Notes: a model not told the origin generated them from the sequence alone. A stretch of DNA of 12,532 bases from Pseudomonadota bacterium (GCA_023417315.1 JAEZFW010000003.1:1-12532), one strand, 5' to 3'; shown: positions 1 through 6,234, numbered from the stretch's first letter. A program made the numbers and translations.

Positions 1-2
1 GA

Positions 3-95
3 GGAGGAGGGGTGCAGGGCGGCGGCGGGATGGGAATGGGTCTTGGCATCGGAGGCAGAGCGGCAGCGGACAGCGACATCGATCGCGGAAGCTGA
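3..95 (+). CDS. possible C-terminal tail of an upstream glycine-rich protein (partial)
   Basis: Frame 3 is open from the window edge and reads a glycine-rich tail (GGGVQGGGGMGMGLGIGG) followed by a short acidic/serine end, stopping at TGA 93-95. Low-complexity Gly/Met tails like this are common at the C-terminus of membrane or surface proteins. The other two forward frames are also open here and look like non-coding translation, so frame choice rests only on composition and on the TGA abutting a REP-like hairpin, the same arrangement seen at the end of the TPR gene. No function can be given. Confidence 0.3.
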   Translation, partial: GGGVQGGGGMGMGLGIGGRAAADSDIDRGS

Positions 96-115
96 GGTCG
101 GGTTTCAACCCGGAC
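96..115. repeat. REP-like hairpin, copy 1
   Basis: Bases 99-112 (CGGGTTTCAACCCG) form a 6-bp perfect stem, within a larger GGTCGGG...CCCGGAC context. It is clearly related to the hairpin at 1855-1872, which has the same GTCGG-TT-CAA-CCG layout. It starts immediately after the TGA of the possible upstream gene and lies 113 bp before the TPR gene start. There is no U-tract, so it is more likely a REP-type repeat than a classical terminator. Confidence 0.55.
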
Positions 116-228
116 ATCCGAGCGCTGTCCGGCACCCTACGCAGAGCCGTACGAAAGGGCATTGCGAGTTGCTACATCAGCGCGCAGGCTTCGTGGATCT
201 CTTGCACTCCAAGCCGCTGAGAAAGATC

Positions 229-1854
229 ATGAGGACTGCGAGTCGGCTGCTGACAACAGTAATGGTGCTCGCGCTGCTCGCCACCGCTGCGAACGCCAAC
301 GAAGACGTGCACGCTCATGCAAACGAGCCGGGCAGAGTCGATTTCCCAACTTCCTGTTCTGATCTCGCGCAGGCGCAGTTCGATCGCGCGCTCGCGCTCC
401 TGCATCACATGACCTACCCGCAAGCGCGCGAAGGATTCGAGCGCGCCGCACAGATCGACGCGCGGTGTGCGATGGCGCATTGGGGCATCGCGATGACGCT
501 CTTCCAGCCGCTCTGGCCGACGCGGCCTTCTGTGGAAGCCTTGCAACGCGGATGGAACGAAGTGCAGACGGCCAAGACTCTGCCGCTCTCCGAACACGAA
601 CGGATGTTCGTCGAAGCGGCCGAAGCGTTCTTCGTCGAGCCACATGCACCAGATTACTGGGCACGCATTCGGCGATGGGAGCAGGCGGCCGAAAAAGCGT
701 ATGTTTCGATGCCTGCGGATCCCGAGGCCGCAGTCTTCTACGCGCTCGCTCACTTGGCAACGACGCCAGCGAACGTGAGTACACGCGAGCACGCGGACAG
801 GGCGGCGGGGATCTTGATTCGCGTGTACGAACGCAATCCAGATCATCCCGGCGCCATGCACTATCTGGTACACGCAAACGACGTTCCTGGGCGTGAGCGC
901 GAGCTCTTGGAGGTGACCCGCAAGTACGATGCGATTGCGCCGAACAACCCTCACGCGTTGCACATGCCCACTCATATATATACGCGTCTGGGCGAGTGGG
1001 AGAGGGTGATCTCAGGGAACTTGCGCGCGGCGGATGCAGCTTTGCTCCATCCAGCGGGCGCCGCTGGAGAGCTCGTTTGGGATGAGTTTCCGCACGCGAT
1101 CGAGTATCTCGTGTATGCCTACCTGCAGCAGGCGGAGGATGAAGCTGCGGCGACCCAGTTGAAGCGTCTGCACGATATTCAGCGTTTGGAACCGACGTTC
1201 AAGACGGCGTTTCATCTCGCATCGACGCAGGCGCGCTACGCGTTGGAGCGTCGCGCCTGGCAAGAAGCACTCGCGATCGAGCCGCGCGCTCCAGCCGTTC
1301 TGGATTGGGACCGCATGACGTGGCCCGAGGCCATCCAGCAATTCGCGCGCGGATTGGGAGCAGTTCATCTCGGTAAGGACGCGCAAGTGAGCCGCTCGAT
1401 CGAGCGTCTCGGCGAGCTCGAACAGAAGACGCGCGACAGCGGTGAGGATCTCTTCGCGCGCAATATCAGCGTGTTGAAGCTGGAGCTCAGCGCGTGGCGC
1501 GCTCACAGGCTCGGAGATCCAACGAATAGCGTGCGCCTGATGCGCGAGGCGGTCGCATTGGAAACCGCGACGCCTAAGCACGCGGTCACACCTGCTCCAA
1601 CACTGCCGGCCTATGAGCAGCTCGGCGATTTGTATATGGACCAGGAACAGCCTTCCGAGGCGCTGGCCGCCTACAGGAAATCGCTCGAACTCTACCCGAA
1701 TCGATTCAACTCGCTGCTTGGCGCGGCCCGAGCCGCTCGCGCGAATGCAGACGATACTGCGGCTCGCGGCTTCTACGAACGAGTCCTGGATGTCGCGGGA
1801 AGCGGAACGCGAGAAGCACCGCTCACGGAAGCGCGCACGCATCTCAAGCGGTAG
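229..1854 (+). CDS. secreted tetratricopeptide-repeat protein of unknown function
   Basis: 541 aa from ATG 229. The frame stays open upstream to base 1, with a TTG at 43, but ATG 229 gives a clear signal peptide (MRTASRLLTTVMVLALLATAANA), while the upstream translation looks non-coding. The mature part begins with CSDLAQAQFDRALALLHHMTYPQA and continues with a TPR-like CAMAHWGIAMTLFQPLWPT block. It has two histidine-rich conserved blocks: HPGAMHYLVHANDVPG around residues 206-221 and PHALHMPTHIYTRLGEW around 241-257. A typical TPR (LGDLYMDQEQPSEALAAYRKSLELYP) lies near the C-terminus. I recognise this as a widespread bacterial family of periplasmic TPR proteins with no established function. TPRs suggest a protein-binding role. 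The stop codon TAG is shared with a REP-like hairpin. The SD is weak (GAGAAAG). Confidence 0.85.
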   Translation: MRTASRLLTTVMVLALLATAANANEDVHAHANEPGRVDFPTSCSDLAQAQFDRALALLHHMTYPQAREGFERAAQIDARCAMAHWGIAMTLFQPLWPTRPSVEALQRGWNEVQTAKTLPLSEHERMFVEAAEAFFVEPHAPDYWARIRRWEQAAEKAYVSMPADPEAAVFYALAHLATTPANVSTREHADRAAGILIRVYERNPDHPGAMHYLVHANDVPGRERELLEVTRKYDAIAPNNPHALHMPTHIYTRLGEWERVISGNLRAADAALLHPAGAAGELVWDEFPHAIEYLVYAYLQQAEDEAAATQLKRLHDIQRLEPTFKTAFHLASTQARYALERRAWQEALAIEPRAPAVLDWDRMTWPEAIQQFARGLGAVHLGKDAQVSRSIERLGELEQKTRDSGEDLFARNISVLKLELSAWRAHRLGDPTNSVRLMREAVALETATPKHAVTPAPTLPAYEQLGDLYMDQEQPSEALAAYRKSLELYPNRFNSLLGAARAARANADDTAARGFYERVLDVAGSGTREAPLTEARTHLKR

Positions 1855-1875
1855 GTCGGATTCCAATCCGACACG
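1851..1875. repeat. REP-like hairpin with GTAG, copy 2, overlapping the TPR stop codon
   Basis: GTAG (1851-1854) is followed by GTCGGATTCCAATCCGAC (1855-1872), an 8-bp perfect stem with a CC centre. A GTAG or GGAG tetranucleotide 5' of a hairpin is the known hallmark of REP sequences used by RAYT (TnpA-REP) Y1 transposases. Here the TAG of GTAG is the stop codon of the TPR gene. It has the same orientation and layout as the copy at 96-115. No U-tract follows. Confidence 0.6.
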
Positions 1876-1988
1876 ATGGAACGAACGAGGCTCCGCCGCC
1901 CGGAGTACGCGACAACTCGCACATGGCACCGGGGCACGCCCTGAGATAACGTGCGGACAAGTTGCGCTCAGCGGCCAGAAGGAGTCCC

Positions 1989-2408
1989 ATGAGATCGCGT
2001 GCCCAGCTATCTGTCTTAGCTTTCGTATGCCTGTTCGCATTCGTCACGCGAGCCCAATCGTTCGAGGTCATCACGTTCGACTCGACCCCCAGGCAATCGA
2101 AGCAGCAACTCGTGTCGAGCTGGCACGGTGTTCCCGCGAAGAAGCGCTCTGCCATCGAATCTTATCTACTCATCGGCCTCGGTCTATCGTCGACAGGTAC
2201 GGTGCAATTAATCGGCGTGTATCGCGAAACCGAGAACCCCTTGCTGCATTTTCAGCACCTCGACTTGCATGGCGCTCGGCTCGTCTGGTCGGTGCTCGTG
2301 GACCCGACGAACATGAGTGCCCGCGTGATCTATCACCAGGATGAGGCGCTGATCTCAGACAGATTTGTTGCGATATCTAGGGCGACGGCAGAGGATGCGG
2401 AAAAATAG
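1989..2408 (+). CDS. small secreted protein of unknown function
   Basis: 139 aa. ATG 1989 is preferred over an upstream in-frame start at 1962 because AGAAGGAG (1977-1984) lies 4 nt ahead of it and the product then begins with a clean signal peptide (MRSRAQLSVLAFVCLFAFVTRAQS). The mature chain is about 115 aa with alternating hydrophobic stretches (SYLLIGLGLSSTGTVQLIGVY, ARLVWSVLVDP) suggesting a small beta-rich periplasmic fold. It has no cysteines after the signal and no motif I recognise. It lies 134 bp downstream of the TPR gene on the same strand, with a REP-like hairpin between them, so co-transcription is possible but not shown. Confidence 0.65.
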   Translation: MRSRAQLSVLAFVCLFAFVTRAQSFEVITFDSTPRQSKQQLVSSWHGVPAKKRSAIESYLLIGLGLSSTGTVQLIGVYRETENPLLHFQHLDLHGARLVWSVLVDPTNMSARVIYHQDEALISDRFVAISRATAEDAEK

Positions 2409-2423
2409 CGTGTCGCCCCGATC

Positions 2424-2462
2424 GTGGAGGCTTGGATTCGGGCACCGAAGCCTCACCTCCAC
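2424..2462 (+). terminator. possible hairpin terminator after the small secreted protein
   Basis: GTGGAGGCTT (2424-2433) can pair with AAGCC (2448-2452) and TCCAC (2458-2462), giving a 10-bp stem with a 5-nt bulge, 16 nt after the stop at 2408. It is not followed by a T-run, so intrinsic termination is uncertain. The position, at the end of a gene facing a convergent gene, is what suggests the role. Confidence 0.3.
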
Positions 2463-2530
2463 CTGAAAGGACTTCACTTCGGGTAGCGAGGTCCGCTAAC
2501 GAAAGCAGTCATCGTTCAATCGACAGACTG

Positions 2531-2592
2531 CGACTTCTTCGCGCTGCCGCCCATCAGCCAGCGGTTGTCAAATAGCACACGACTTCTTCGCG
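2531..2592. repeat. 13-bp direct repeat in the 335-bp convergent intergenic region
   Basis: CGACTTCTTCGCG occurs at 2531-2543 and 2580-2592, 49 bp apart (about 4.7 helical turns). It lies in the gene-free stretch 2409-2743 between two convergent genes, which otherwise holds only the hairpin at 2424-2462. I see no credible ORF, RNA gene or promoter in the rest of that gap. Whether the repeat has any function is unknown. Confidence 0.4.
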
Positions 2593-2743
2593 GCGCCGGA
2601 CGTGCGTTACATGCATTTTCAAACGGCCATGACGCCGTGTGAATAGCGCCGAGTCTCACATCTCTGTGTTCCGTTAGGTATGCATAGTCGGCACCGCGAG
2701 AGGTGTCGCGCCCAAGAATGGTCTTGCTATCTATCTAGGTCAG

Positions 2744-4159
2744 CTAGACATCGAATCCATGCACTCGCGCGTGCGCGCAGATCGCATCGCGCAGTAGACC
2801 GCGCGAGCGTGGCTCGAGCACTCGGCCGAGGATTGCGGAGCTCGATCCGTGAGCGACATAGCCCGTGGTAACGATGCGATAGGTCGCACCTCCTTGCACG
2901 CTCTTGCCGCGCGCTCGCAGACGCTGGGCGATCTCCGATGAAAGATCCGCGCCACGCGCTTCAAGCAAGACGAGCTCATCTATCCAGCTCTCAGCCGCCC
3001 AGATGTCGCCGTTCCTCACCGCACCTTCCCGCAATCGTCCAACGACGCTGCTTGATGGCATGTAAGCGAGGTCCGCTTCGCCCTGTGTGCACATCGCGGT
3101 TTCGAAGAAGGCGCGGAGGTTCTCGCCTTCGAGCACGCGAGGATTCTCGCCGAGCCTCTCTCCAAGGCTGAGCGGACGATCGCCGTCCATCGCCACATTG
3201 ATGAACGCATGGACATGCGGCTCACCGCGAAAATGAAACACCGCGGAAGGGCCTTCCAAGCGGAAGATTTGCGACGGCTCGTGTCCCGCGCGCCGCGATC
3301 CGTGGAAATCCTCCTCATAGTCGGCGAAGCGCAGCGCATCCACGCCGCCATTGCGCGCTAGACATTGCCAGGCATAGGCAGCGTCTTGCTCAGCATAGGT
3401 ATCTAGAATGCCTGCAACTAGATCGTGGGCGAGTGCGCGCTTGGAGGCCGAAAGCTCTCCAATCGCCAAGCCGTCGAAGCGGCCGTTGCGTCCTTGCAGA
3501 CCGATATTCACTTGAGCCGGCGCTCGTGCAACGCGCACAGCAGTGCGTTCGGCGGACGTGAGCGTGGTGACGAACCGGTGCGCTCTCTGCCATTGATAGC
3601 GATAAGCGTTGCCGGGCAACCCTGCGACCTCGTCGCCGCGCTGATCGCCGTACACCTGCGGGCCGCCAAACGCGATGCCCTCGGCCCGCGCATCGCCCAG
3701 TCTCAAGTTGAGGTGAATCCCAGACAACACGATTTGATAGGGCGGCTTGCGAGGGTCGCCGCAGATGAGCAGTTGCATGAAGTTCACGCCAGCCCAGCGG
3801 GTCGCATCCTGATACGGTACGCGTAATCGGCCAACGGGAGAAAGCCCGGCATGGAGCAGATCGGAGATTGCGCAACGCGTGTCCCAATCGAGGTGGAGCG
3901 CAGTCACGTTCACGCCGCCCATGCCCAGACCGCGGTTGTGACACTGCCGCAGAGGATGGTCGTAAGACACGCACGCGCGTTCTCTAATGTCTTGTGGAAG
4001 AGCCTCGTAGATGCGCACCGCGAGCGCGTCGACGCTGTCCAGCTGCGCACTTGTAGGTGGCGCAACGAGTGCGTACCGCCCTAACGCGGCTCCACTAGCG
4101 AGAACGCCCAGACCTGCGGCGGCTTTGAGAATGTGGCGTCGATTCATGGGGTTTGCCAT
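2744..4159 (-). CDS. Tat-exported DUF3500 family protein with a 5'-nucleotidase-C-like C-terminal domain
   Basis: 471 aa from ATG 4159; an alternative ATG at 4147 (residue 5) lies directly before the NRRHILK Tat-type motif. The motif is followed by a hydrophobic stretch (AAAGLGVLASGAALG), pointing to Tat-dependent export. Residues of about 40-340 match DUF3500: GRFDGLAIGELS around 230 and FHFRGEPHVHAFINVAMDG around 310 are the signature blocks. Residues of about 358-470 (ADLAYMPSSSVVGRLREGAV-NGDIWAAESWIDELVLLEARGADL, then TYRIVTTGYVAHG) resemble the C-terminal substrate-specificity domain of 5'-nucleotidases, where 'ADIA...G.IR...G.it.GD....PF.N.lv...l.G..l' and 'Ykvatn.yla' are typical. The metallophosphatase domain is absent. 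The function of DUF3500 is not established. It is the last gene of a three-gene minus-strand operon and overlaps the preceding regulator by 65 bp. Confidence 0.85.
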   Translation of the reverse strand: MANPMNRRHILKAAAGLGVLASGAALGRYALVAPPTSAQLDSVDALAVRIYEALPQDIRERACVSYDHPLRQCHNRGLGMGGVNVTALHLDWDTRCAISDLLHAGLSPVGRLRVPYQDATRWAGVNFMQLLICGDPRKPPYQIVLSGIHLNLRLGDARAEGIAFGGPQVYGDQRGDEVAGLPGNAYRYQWQRAHRFVTTLTSAERTAVRVARAPAQVNIGLQGRNGRFDGLAIGELSASKRALAHDLVAGILDTYAEQDAAYAWQCLARNGGVDALRFADYEEDFHGSRRAGHEPSQIFRLEGPSAVFHFRGEPHVHAFINVAMDGDRPLSLGERLGENPRVLEGENLRAFFETAMCTQGEADLAYMPSSSVVGRLREGAVRNGDIWAAESWIDELVLLEARGADLSSEIAQRLRARGKSVQGGATYRIVTTGYVAHGSSSAILGRVLEPRSRGLLRDAICAHARVHGFDV

Positions 4160-4370
4160 TTACAACGAACTGGAACACCTCTTCCAGGCTCACCTCGAAC
4201 GTGTATGCGATTCGGTAGGCGACCTCGAGCGAAGGCGAGTACTTACCCAGCTCGATCGCATTCACCGTCTGACGTGTGACGCCGATGCGATCCGCCAGCT
4301 CCTGCTGCGTCATCTCGCCGCGATCGAAGCGCAGGCGGCGTATGTTGTTGGTGATCTCGATCTTCTCCAT
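4095..4370 (-). CDS. XRE-family helix-turn-helix transcriptional regulator
   Basis: 91 aa. Residues of about 10-58 form a compact Cro/CI-type HTH: a TQQELADRIGVTRQTVNAIE core (helices of about 22-41) followed by GKYSPSLEVAYRIAYTFEVSLEEVFQF, typical of 65-75-aa single-domain regulators of this family. The last 20 or so residues (GKPHESTPHSQSRRRSGRSR) are extra, basic and encoded in the region that overlaps the Tat signal of the DUF3500 gene. The gene starts 18 bp after the stop of a four-helix membrane protein; this HTH/membrane-protein pairing is common, with the pair usually co-transcribed and autoregulated. The SD is weak, so translational coupling to the upstream gene is likely. The probable operator is at 4859-4897 (inference). 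Confidence 0.88.
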   Translation of the reverse strand: MEKIEITNNIRRLRFDRGEMTQQELADRIGVTRQTVNAIELGKYSPSLEVAYRIAYTFEVSLEEVFQFVVNGKPHESTPHSQSRRRSGRSR

Positions 4371-4388
4371 GTGCAGTGCTCGCAGCGA

Positions 4389-4805
4389 TCAGGAGCCGCG
4401 CCTGTGGTAGACGATGCGCGCGGTCTGATTGCAGATCTCCGCGACGACGAACGACAGGAGTACGAAGAAGCCGACAGCGCGACCACTGGCTCCATGGTGC
4501 AGCGTGAGGACCGCGAGGAACGTTCCAAGCACGTAGACATACGATGCGAGTCGTATCGCTTTCAGATCGATTAACTGCTCGCGCTCATCCTTAGGCGTGC
4601 GCGCGTCTTTTGGATTGCGAACATACAAGACCACCTGCGCGATGATCTTGATCAAGAGGAATGCGACGAAGCTCGAGATCATCGCCTGGAACGCCGCGGA
4701 GTGCGGATGTGGCACGAAGATGTTTGGGCCGTGAGAAAAGAACAGAGCGCATACGACCAGTATGGCAATCAATGTGACCCAGGCGCTCTTCTCTCGGAAA
4801 GACAT
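4389..4805 (-). CDS. four-TM membrane protein paired with the XRE regulator (DUF2178-like)
   Basis: 138 aa with four predicted membrane helices: about 8-24 (WVTLIAILVVCALFF), 40-62 (MISSFVAFLLIKIIAQVVLYV), 85-102 (LASYVYVLGTFLAVLTL) and 110-125 (AVGFFVLLSFVVAEI). The loop between helices 2 and 3 carries DEREQLIDLKAIRLAS, a conserved DER...I..KA.R motif typical of small membrane proteins encoded beside single-domain XRE regulators (DUF2178-like). A good SD (GAGGAG, 4811-4816) sits 5 nt ahead of ATG 4805. It is the first gene of the operon with the regulator and the DUF3500 protein. A sensory or accessory role toward the regulator is often supposed for this pairing but not visible in sequence. 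Confidence 0.8.
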   Translation of the reverse strand: MSFREKSAWVTLIAILVVCALFFSHGPNIFVPHPHSAAFQAMISSFVAFLLIKIIAQVVLYVRNPKDARTPKDEREQLIDLKAIRLASYVYVLGTFLAVLTLHHGASGRAVGFFVLLSFVVAEICNQTARIVYHRRGS

Positions 4806-4858
4806 GTCAACTCCTCGCCGATTCTTGTCGGGGGGAGTGTAGCTGCGTCGAATCGGTG

Positions 4859-4897
4859 TGTCTAGTTTTCTTTACATCATGTCCCTTATACTAGACA
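4859..4897. promoter_or_regulatory. 39-bp nested palindrome, candidate operator of the XRE operon
   Basis: Outer arms TGTCTAGT (4859-4866) and ACTAGACA (4890-4897) are perfect 8-bp inverted repeats. Inner ACATCATGT (4874-4882) is a second palindrome with exactly the same centre (4878). In total 13 of 19 symmetric pairs match, and the outer arms are 31 bp apart centre to centre, about three helical turns. It lies 54 bp upstream of the first gene of the operon. A -10-like TATAAG on the minus strand (4885-4890) and TATACT on the plus strand (4887-4892) overlap its right half; no good -35 was seen for either. The arrangement suits autoregulation by the XRE protein, which is inference. Confidence 0.5.
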
Positions 4898-5127
4898 TCG
4901 TGAAATCCCGGCTTTGGCTATACCAAGCGGACACAACAGTCAGACTTCATTGGAAGTAGTCCCATACGCGCCGGCGCTGCGCATCCGATTCTCGGAGCCT
5001 CCAGCGTCAGTGTGAGCTATTGGTGCGTGTGCTGAGCCGCGAGGCGCGCCGGAACCCGACGCGACTCGCATACATTCTGTGCTCAGCTATGACTGGCGTC
5101 TTTGGTGAGCAAATCTAAGGAGTTCTC
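4898..5127. other. intergenic region between divergent genes
   Basis: Together with 4806-4897 this makes a 322-bp gap between the minus-strand XRE operon and the plus-strand VOC gene. Apart from the palindrome at 4859-4897 and the VOC ribosome binding site (AAGGAG, 5117-5122), I see no ORF, RNA gene or repeat. The VOC promoter should lie here; TATGAC near 5087 is a weak -10 candidate without a convincing -35. Confidence 0.4.
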
Positions 5128-5526
5128 ATGCTCGACCATACGGGTTTCGTCGTGTCGGATCTCGCGAAAGCGCGTCGGTTCTACGATGCGATTGCAAAGG
5201 CGCTCGACCTCGGCACGATCGACAACGGCGATCAAGCATTCGTGCTCGGCAAGAGTGCAGAGGAGCCGCTTCCTTACCTATGGATTGGAACGCTGCGGCC
5301 TTCGTATTGGGCCGAGGGCTCGCGTGCCGGGCTCAATCAAATGCACGTTGCGTTCGTCGCGAAGAGCAAGGCGATGGTGGATGAGTTTCACCGCGCAGCG
5401 ATCGCGGCGGGTGGGCGCGACTTCGGCAAACCCGGACCGCGCGAAGGCGCGATGGCCTACTACGGCGCCTTCGTCCTCGATCCGGACGGCAACAACATCG
5501 AGGCGTGCTATCGCGAACAGGGCTGA
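5128..5526 (+). CDS. VOC family (glyoxalase/dioxygenase-fold) protein
   Basis: 132 aa from ATG 5128 with a good SD (AAGGAG, 5 nt spacing). The sequence shows the two beta-alpha-beta-beta-beta modules of the vicinal oxygen chelate fold: MLDHTGFVVSDLAKARRFYDAIAKALDL, then LNQMHVAFVAKSKAMVDEFHRAAIAAGG and FVLDPDGNNIEACYRE. Likely metal ligands are His4, His73 and Glu125, at the usual spacing for this family. A single-domain protein of this length normally acts as a homodimer with the site shared between subunits. The substrate cannot be told: relatives include glyoxalases, fosfomycin/bleomycin-resistance proteins and dioxygenases. It stands alone on the + strand with no pathway partner nearby. 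A longer overlapping frame (5102-5605) is a shadow. Confidence 0.9.
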   Translation: MLDHTGFVVSDLAKARRFYDAIAKALDLGTIDNGDQAFVLGKSAEEPLPYLWIGTLRPSYWAEGSRAGLNQMHVAFVAKSKAMVDEFHRAAIAAGGRDFGKPGPREGAMAYYGAFVLDPDGNNIEACYREQG

Positions 5527-5540
5527 CATACAGCCGCTAA

Positions 5541-5566
5541 CATACATATATATGTGTGCATGTGTG
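5541..5566. repeat. 26-nt alternating pyrimidine-purine tract with a 12-bp palindrome
   Basis: Every step from 5541 to 5566 alternates pyrimidine and purine, and it includes the perfect palindrome ACATATATATGT (5544-5555). It begins 14 bp after the VOC stop codon. It is AT-rich compared with its surroundings. Such tracts can unwind or adopt non-B structure, but no role is shown here. Confidence 0.5.
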
Positions 5567-5625
5567 GCTCTGGTCGCTCTGGGATACTACGCGGCGACAT
5601 CGTGATACGAGAAAGACAGAAGAAC

Positions 5626-5714
5626 CGGATGGATCCCCGCCGCGCGGGACGACGAATGAAATAGGCGGAGCAACCAACATGTTCGTCGCCCTCGCGTAGG
5701 CGAGGGTCTATCAG
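5626..5714 (+). repeat. solitary two-hairpin repeat (REPIN-like), same family as the array at 7465-8075
   Basis: This 89-bp unit has hairpin A (GGATCCCCGCCGCGCGGG, 5631-5648), a spacer with GACGACGAAT and GCAACCAACATGT, then hairpin B (CCCTCGCGTAGGCGAGGG, 5689-5706) and the closing TCTATCAG. Hairpin B read on the opposite strand resembles hairpin A, so the unit is a pair of inverted REP-like sequences, the definition of a REPIN. It sits 58 bp downstream of the stop codon of the minus-strand gene 5773-6234. It is closest to array units 4-5, sharing GCAACCAACATGT and the CCCTCGCG stem. Confidence 0.7.
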
Positions 5715-5772
5715 AAGCGACGCTGCTGGACGTGAAGGAGCTGCAGCACCCGAGGGAAGGACTCTTCGACTG

Positions 5773-6234
5773 TTACGACGCTATGGCAGCGCTCTCTTCC
5801 TTGGGCTCGGATTGTGGGATCGTTGTTGGTTCCGGGCCGCGTGTCGTTGCTGTCGCGCTGCGGCGCTGTCCGCTCAATCCGCTGTACCAGCGAGGCAAGC
5901 TGATGGTCGTCTCGACACAGAACGCGAGTCCTTCGGGAACGACCTCGAGCGTCTTCTTCGCATTGCGCGGCAGCGGGATCTTGGCCAATCGACAATAGTT
6001 GATGATGGCAGCGGCGAGCGTAGGCAAGTTGAACGTATAGTCCTGGATCGCCTCTGACTTGCGCGATCGCACCATCAGCACTAGACAGGGTGCGGGGTCG
6101 GTGTCGATCCGTGCCTCGATGACCGTATCTTGCGCAAGCCGACCGCCGCTGTCGGAATCGAACTGCAGCACAGCCTGCACTGCCGTTTCGAGGGGAAGGA
6201 CGAGTCGTCTGCTTTCTTGGATGGAGAGCGCCAT
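5773..6234 (-). CDS. conserved protein of unknown function
   Basis: 153 aa. The first 110 residues or so look like a real, conserved small-domain family: SIQESRRLVLPLETAVQAVLQFD, LAAAIINYCRLAKIPLPRNAKK and LEVVPEGLAFCVETTISLPR. I recall a similar layout (acidic N-terminus, AAAIINYC, IPLPR, PEG) from hypothetical proteins in proteobacteria, without an assigned function. The last 35 residues or so (SATATTRGPEPTTIPQSEPKEE) are low-complexity and probably disordered. There is no signal peptide or membrane helix, so it is probably cytoplasmic. The SD before ATG 6234 is poor. An overlapping 176-aa frame (5711-6241, minus) has composition typical of a shadow and was not chosen. Confidence 0.65.
   Translation of the reverse strand: MALSIQESRRLVLPLETAVQAVLQFDSDSGGRLAQDTVIEARIDTDPAPCLVLMVRSRKSEAIQDYTFNLPTLAAAIINYCRLAKIPLPRNAKKTLEVVPEGLAFCVETTISLPRWYSGLSGQRRSATATTRGPEPTTIPQSEPKEESAAIAS

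Noticed and set aside
43..228. TTG start at 43 giving a 603-aa TPR protein
   Set aside because: The extra 62 residues look non-coding and would bury the signal peptide that begins at ATG 229; a REP-like hairpin also lies in this stretch.
172..975. Minus-strand frames of 216-267 aa opposite the TPR gene, and the 342-aa one at 1012-2040
   Set aside because: They are antisense to a well-supported gene with a signal peptide and TPR motifs; their arginine/cysteine/histidine-rich translations look non-coding.
5102..5605. 167-aa plus-strand frame overlapping the VOC gene
   Set aside because: It runs in another frame across a clear VOC protein with correct metal ligands and a good ribosome binding site.
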